A stretch of DNA of 7,097 nt from NCBI GenBank assembly GCA_036272735.1, contig DATAYF010000545.1:1-7097 (forward strand), in the 5' to 3' direction. Shown in pieces: positions 4,882-7,097 of the stretch. The position numbers and the translations under genes were made by a program. The notes under the pieces were generated by a model that worked only from the letters and a program-made list of their open reading frames with translations, had not been told where the DNA came from and did no database searches. Within the stretch, counting starts at the first letter, position 1; each line of letters starts with the position of its first letter. This DNA comes from DATAYF01 sp036272735 (GTDB taxonomy: Bacteria > Chloroflexota > Ktedonobacteria > Ktedonobacterales > Ktedonobacteraceae).

Positions 4882-6996
4882 ATGAGCAACGACGACCAGC
4901 AGCCCCCTCAGTATCCGCCGTATTCCTACGACCCGGACATGACCATAGAGGTTGGCAATTCGCTTGGCTATAGTCAGTCCATGGAATATCGTTCCATGAG
5001 CGTGCCCCAACCCTCTCAGGCCATGCCGCAGTTGGATCCACGCGCATCTCGTTTGCAGCAATTACGCGAGGAGCGTATGCGCCGCAAACAAGGCTTGGGG
5101 TCACGTCCGCTAGGCAACAATAGTGGCGTGCTGTCTAGTAGTAATGCAGGTGTTCCTCCTGGTGCGCGTCAATCTCCGCTCGTTCTGCCAGGGCAAACAC
5201 CAATCCAGAAGCAGACTTTTCCTACCCCCGATGTCCAGGCTTCCCCTTCCGCTGTTGGCGCAAACGATCCCTATCAACTGTCATCCGCCGCCGCACCAGC
5301 CCAGGATACGGCTATGATCCAGCGGGTCCAGGTGCAACGCGCCGCCTTTCTGATCACCGGCGCGTTCCTGCTCAGTAGCATTTTGGGTCTGGTTCGTACA
5401 TTCCTCTTTTCCTATATATTTGGCGCGGGTATCTTTTCTACCGACTATCTGCAAGCATATCTTATCCCGAATCTGCTGTTTACGGTCGTTTCTGGAGGCG
5501 CGCTCAGTTCAGCGTTCATCCCGGTCTTCACAAAATATTATGAAGGGCTACAAGACGAGAAGACGGCCTGGCACATTGCTAGCAGCGCTTTGAACCTCTC
5601 GGTTGTCATTATGATCGCGCTTTCGGCGTTCGCCATGATCTTCGCTCCGCAGATTGTGCCGATCTACAGTCCCGCTTCTCAATTCACGCCTGCCGATGTT
5701 GCGTTGATTGTCACATTGACGCGCATTATGCTGTTGCAAGCGATTGTGCTTGGTTCGGGCGTCATTGTCACCTCTGTGCTGAACGCGAAGCAGGATTTTA
5801 AGTTGACAGCCATTGGCACCGTGCTTTATAACGTTGGTCAGATTATTGGCCTGGTGCCCGGCCTATTCCTGGCCTATCACGCGCGTGGTAATGCTAGCGC
5901 CGTGAGCAGCATTGCCGTGTACTCCGCAACGTTCGGCGTCGTGCTGGCTGCCATTTTGCAAGTGGGTGTGCAAATCCCCGGCCTGTTCAAGGTCAAAATG
6001 CGCTACACCTTTGCCTTTGATTGGCGCAACCCAGGCGTCAGGCAGATTGGTCGCCAGATGATTCCGCGTATGGTTAACGCGGCGATGCTTTCGTTTAGCA
6101 CCGCTATGGACCGCATTCTGCTCTCGTTGCTGGGCCTGATGTTCGCCGCGCAGGTGGTCAACGGGCAAATTACCGAATATTTCTATGCCTTTTCTATCCT
6201 GGTGCTGCCGGTCTCTATCTTCGGCTCATCGGTCTCGACTGCCGCTTTCCCATCTCTGGCAAGCTATGTGGCACGCGACCGCTACGACCGAGTGCGCAGC
6301 ATCATTATGGAGACCCTGCGCGGCATTCTCTTTCTGGCGATCCCTGCTTGCATTGGCCTGATTGTACTGGCGCTACCAATCATCCAGGTGCTGCTGGAAC
6401 ATGGTCGCTTTACGCTACCGGAAGCCCAGCTCACAGTAACGCCGCTGATCTTTTTCGCGCTTGGCCTGCCCGGTCTGGCCGCGGTTGAGATCCTTACACG
6501 CGCGTTTTACGCCTTACGCGATAGCAGAACACCCGTCATCGTCAGTATCCTGCAATTTGTGCTCAAGATTGCGCTCAGCATCGTTTTGATCGATAGCGTT
6601 GTCTTTGGCGTGCAGTGGGGCATGGGCGCGCTGGCATTTTCAACTTCGGTTGCCAGTGTGCTTGAGGCCGCGGCGCTGTTCATCCTGCTCTATCAGCGCA
6701 TTGGTGGCTTTGATCTGCGTGCTCTCGTCGACTTTATTAAACGCTGCTCGCTTGCTGCTGCTGCGATGGGCGTGGTGCTCTTTTTTGTGCACACCATCCT
6801 TGACCTGATTATCCATACCACGACTTCTTACCAGCTTACCTTTGGAGGTGTACTCCTGGCCCTGGTCAAGCTGCTGATCGAGTTGGGAGTGGGTTCGCTG
6901 GTGTTCCTCGTCGCAGCCAAAATGCTCAAGATCGAAGAGATCAATTCGGGCATGGTTCGCCGCATCCTCGACCGCCTGCATATCTTCTGGTTGTAA
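4882..6996 (+). CDS. MurJ/MVF-family membrane protein with long N-terminal extension
   Basis: 704 residues, against about 510-550 for typical MurJ. Residues 1-150 are soluble, rich in Pro, Gln and Ser, start MSNDDQQPPQYPPYSYDPD, and include a basic, possibly helical stretch SRLQQLREERMRRKQ at 56-70. From about 152 to 685 is a polytopic domain of the MVF/MurJ (MOP superfamily) type: SSILGLVR at 165-172, FGAG at 180-183, IPNLLF at 195-200, GGALSSAFIPVF at 205-216, EHGRFT at 506-511 and RAFYALRDSRTPV at 540-552. MurJ flips lipid II across the cytoplasmic membrane for peptidoglycan synthesis. By eye alignment to E. coli MurJ, essential R24 is kept (R172), but the positions of R18, R52 and R270 appear as S166, F200 and S438. 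The protein may therefore be a divergent flippase or act on another lipid-linked substrate. No cell-wall genes adjoin it. Family assignment is firm, function less so. Confidence 0.85.
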   Translation: MSNDDQQPPQYPPYSYDPDMTIEVGNSLGYSQSMEYRSMSVPQPSQAMPQLDPRASRLQQLREERMRRKQGLGSRPLGNNSGVLSSSNAGVPPGARQSPLVLPGQTPIQKQTFPTPDVQASPSAVGANDPYQLSSAAAPAQDTAMIQRVQVQRAAFLITGAFLLSSILGLVRTFLFSYIFGAGIFSTDYLQAYLIPNLLFTVVSGGALSSAFIPVFTKYYEGLQDEKTAWHIASSALNLSVVIMIALSAFAMIFAPQIVPIYSPASQFTPADVALIVTLTRIMLLQAIVLGSGVIVTSVLNAKQDFKLTAIGTVLYNVGQIIGLVPGLFLAYHARGNASAVSSIAVYSATFGVVLAAILQVGVQIPGLFKVKMRYTFAFDWRNPGVRQIGRQMIPRMVNAAMLSFSTAMDRILLSLLGLMFAAQVVNGQITEYFYAFSILVLPVSIFGSSVSTAAFPSLASYVARDRYDRVRSIIMETLRGILFLAIPACIGLIVLALPIIQVLLEHGRFTLPEAQLTVTPLIFFALGLPGLAAVEILTRAFYALRDSRTPVIVSILQFVLKIALSIVLIDSVVFGVQWGMGALAFSTSVASVLEAAALFILLYQRIGGFDLRALVDFIKRCSLAAAAMGVVLFFVHTILDLIIHTTTSYQLTFGGVLLALVKLLIELGVGSLVFLVAAKMLKIEEINSGMVRRILDRLHIFWL

Positions 6997-7005
6997 TTAA
7001 TTCAT

Positions 7006-7047
7006 AAAGAAACGGTAATGGTTTCCGGAAACCATTACCGTTTCTTT
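7006..7047 (+). terminator. Terminator-like hairpin after the MurJ-like gene
   Basis: A 19-bp perfect stem (7006-7024 with 7029-7047) around CCGG starts with AAAGAAACGG and ends in CCGTTTCTTT, just after the stop codon. The A-rich 5' side and T-rich 3' side suit a rho-independent, potentially bidirectional terminator. It forms the core of the larger palindrome at 6956-7097, so part of what lies beyond it may not be genuine. Confidence 0.6.
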
Positions 7048-7056
7048 ATGAATTAA

Positions 7057-7097
7057 TTACAACCAGAAGATATGCAGGCGGTCGAGGATGCGGCGAA
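7057..7097 (-). pseudogene. Inverted copy of the 3' end of the MurJ-like gene (cut by window edge)
   Basis: Read on the minus strand, these 41 bases repeat 6956-6996 exactly: the final 12 sense codons (RRILDRLHIFWL), the stop codon and two bases of the preceding codon. If the DNA is real, a second convergent copy of the gene or its tail lies to the right; if not, this is mirrored assembly sequence. The window cannot distinguish the two. Confidence 0.6.

Larger units (their letters stand above)
6956..7097. repeat. Perfect 142-bp palindrome reaching the window edge
   Basis: Bases 6956-7026 and 7027-7097 are exact reverse complements with no spacer, centred between 7026 and 7027 in TTTCCGGAAA. 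The left arm comprises the last 41 bases of the MurJ-like gene and 30 bases of downstream DNA; the right arm mirrors both. No mismatch occurs up to the last base, so the true extent is unknown. Such a loop-free mirror that includes coding sequence is typical of a fold-back assembly or amplification artefact at a contig end, but a real inverted duplication cannot be excluded. Confidence 0.9.

Noticed and set aside
4704..4889. Minus-strand frame of 61 codons between the glucanase and the MurJ-like gene
   Set aside because: It consists largely of the inverted repeat and the promoter region, lacks a ribosome binding site and resembles no protein family.
7017..7036. TGGTTTCCGGAAACCA as a second LacI-type operator
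   Set aside because: Although palindromic with a central CG, its arms read TTTCC-GGAAA rather than AAACC-GGTTT, and it is the tip of a hairpin after a gene with no promoter beside it.

Overview
The window most resembles chromosomal DNA of a soil-type, Gram-positive-like bacterium, most likely Chloroflexota class Ktedonobacteria. This assignment is an inference from gene style: a sedolisin-type (S53) protease, a secreted family-16 glucanase with a Pro-Thr linker and C-terminal sugar-binding domain, a MurJ-like protein with a long Pro/Gln/Ser-rich N-terminus, and moderate GC. No marker gene proves it. I see no rRNA, tRNA, CRISPR array, transposase or phage gene.

Layout, left to right. At 1-596 (minus strand) is the 5' part of an S53 peptidase gene: the pro-domain and the first residues of the catalytic domain, running off the left edge. 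A gene-free divergent region of about 480 bp (597-1075) holds one leftward and two rightward promoter-like motifs. It is followed by a complete EamA/DMT transporter (1076-1975). Next come an imperfect hairpin (1986-2057) and a promoter whose spacer contains a perfect 16-bp palindrome, the probable operator of the LacI-family regulator encoded just downstream (2192-3256). A secreted GH16 endo-beta-glucanase with a CBM56-like C-terminal domain follows (3378-4691). After a 26-bp perfect inverted repeat (4720-4780) and a good promoter, a complete MurJ/MVF-family membrane protein occupies 4882-6996. The window ends in a perfect 142-bp palindrome (6956-7097) that includes a terminator-like hairpin and an inverted copy of the last 41 bases of the MurJ-like gene.

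How the genes may work together. The LacI regulator and the glucanase are adjacent, co-oriented and separated by 121 bp with no strong terminator, so sugar-responsive control of the glucanase is plausible. The only clear LacI-type operator, however, lies upstream of the regulator itself. The protease and glucanase would both suit degradation of biopolymers such as fungal wall beta-glucan and protein. The DMT transporter and MurJ-like protein have no evident link to this.

I find no convincing new multi-gene system. The items most worth checking are the right-edge palindrome (fold-back assembly artefact or real duplication), the operator inside the regulator's promoter, the loss in the MurJ-like protein of several arginines essential in E. 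coli MurJ, and the 26-bp perfect intergenic repeat.
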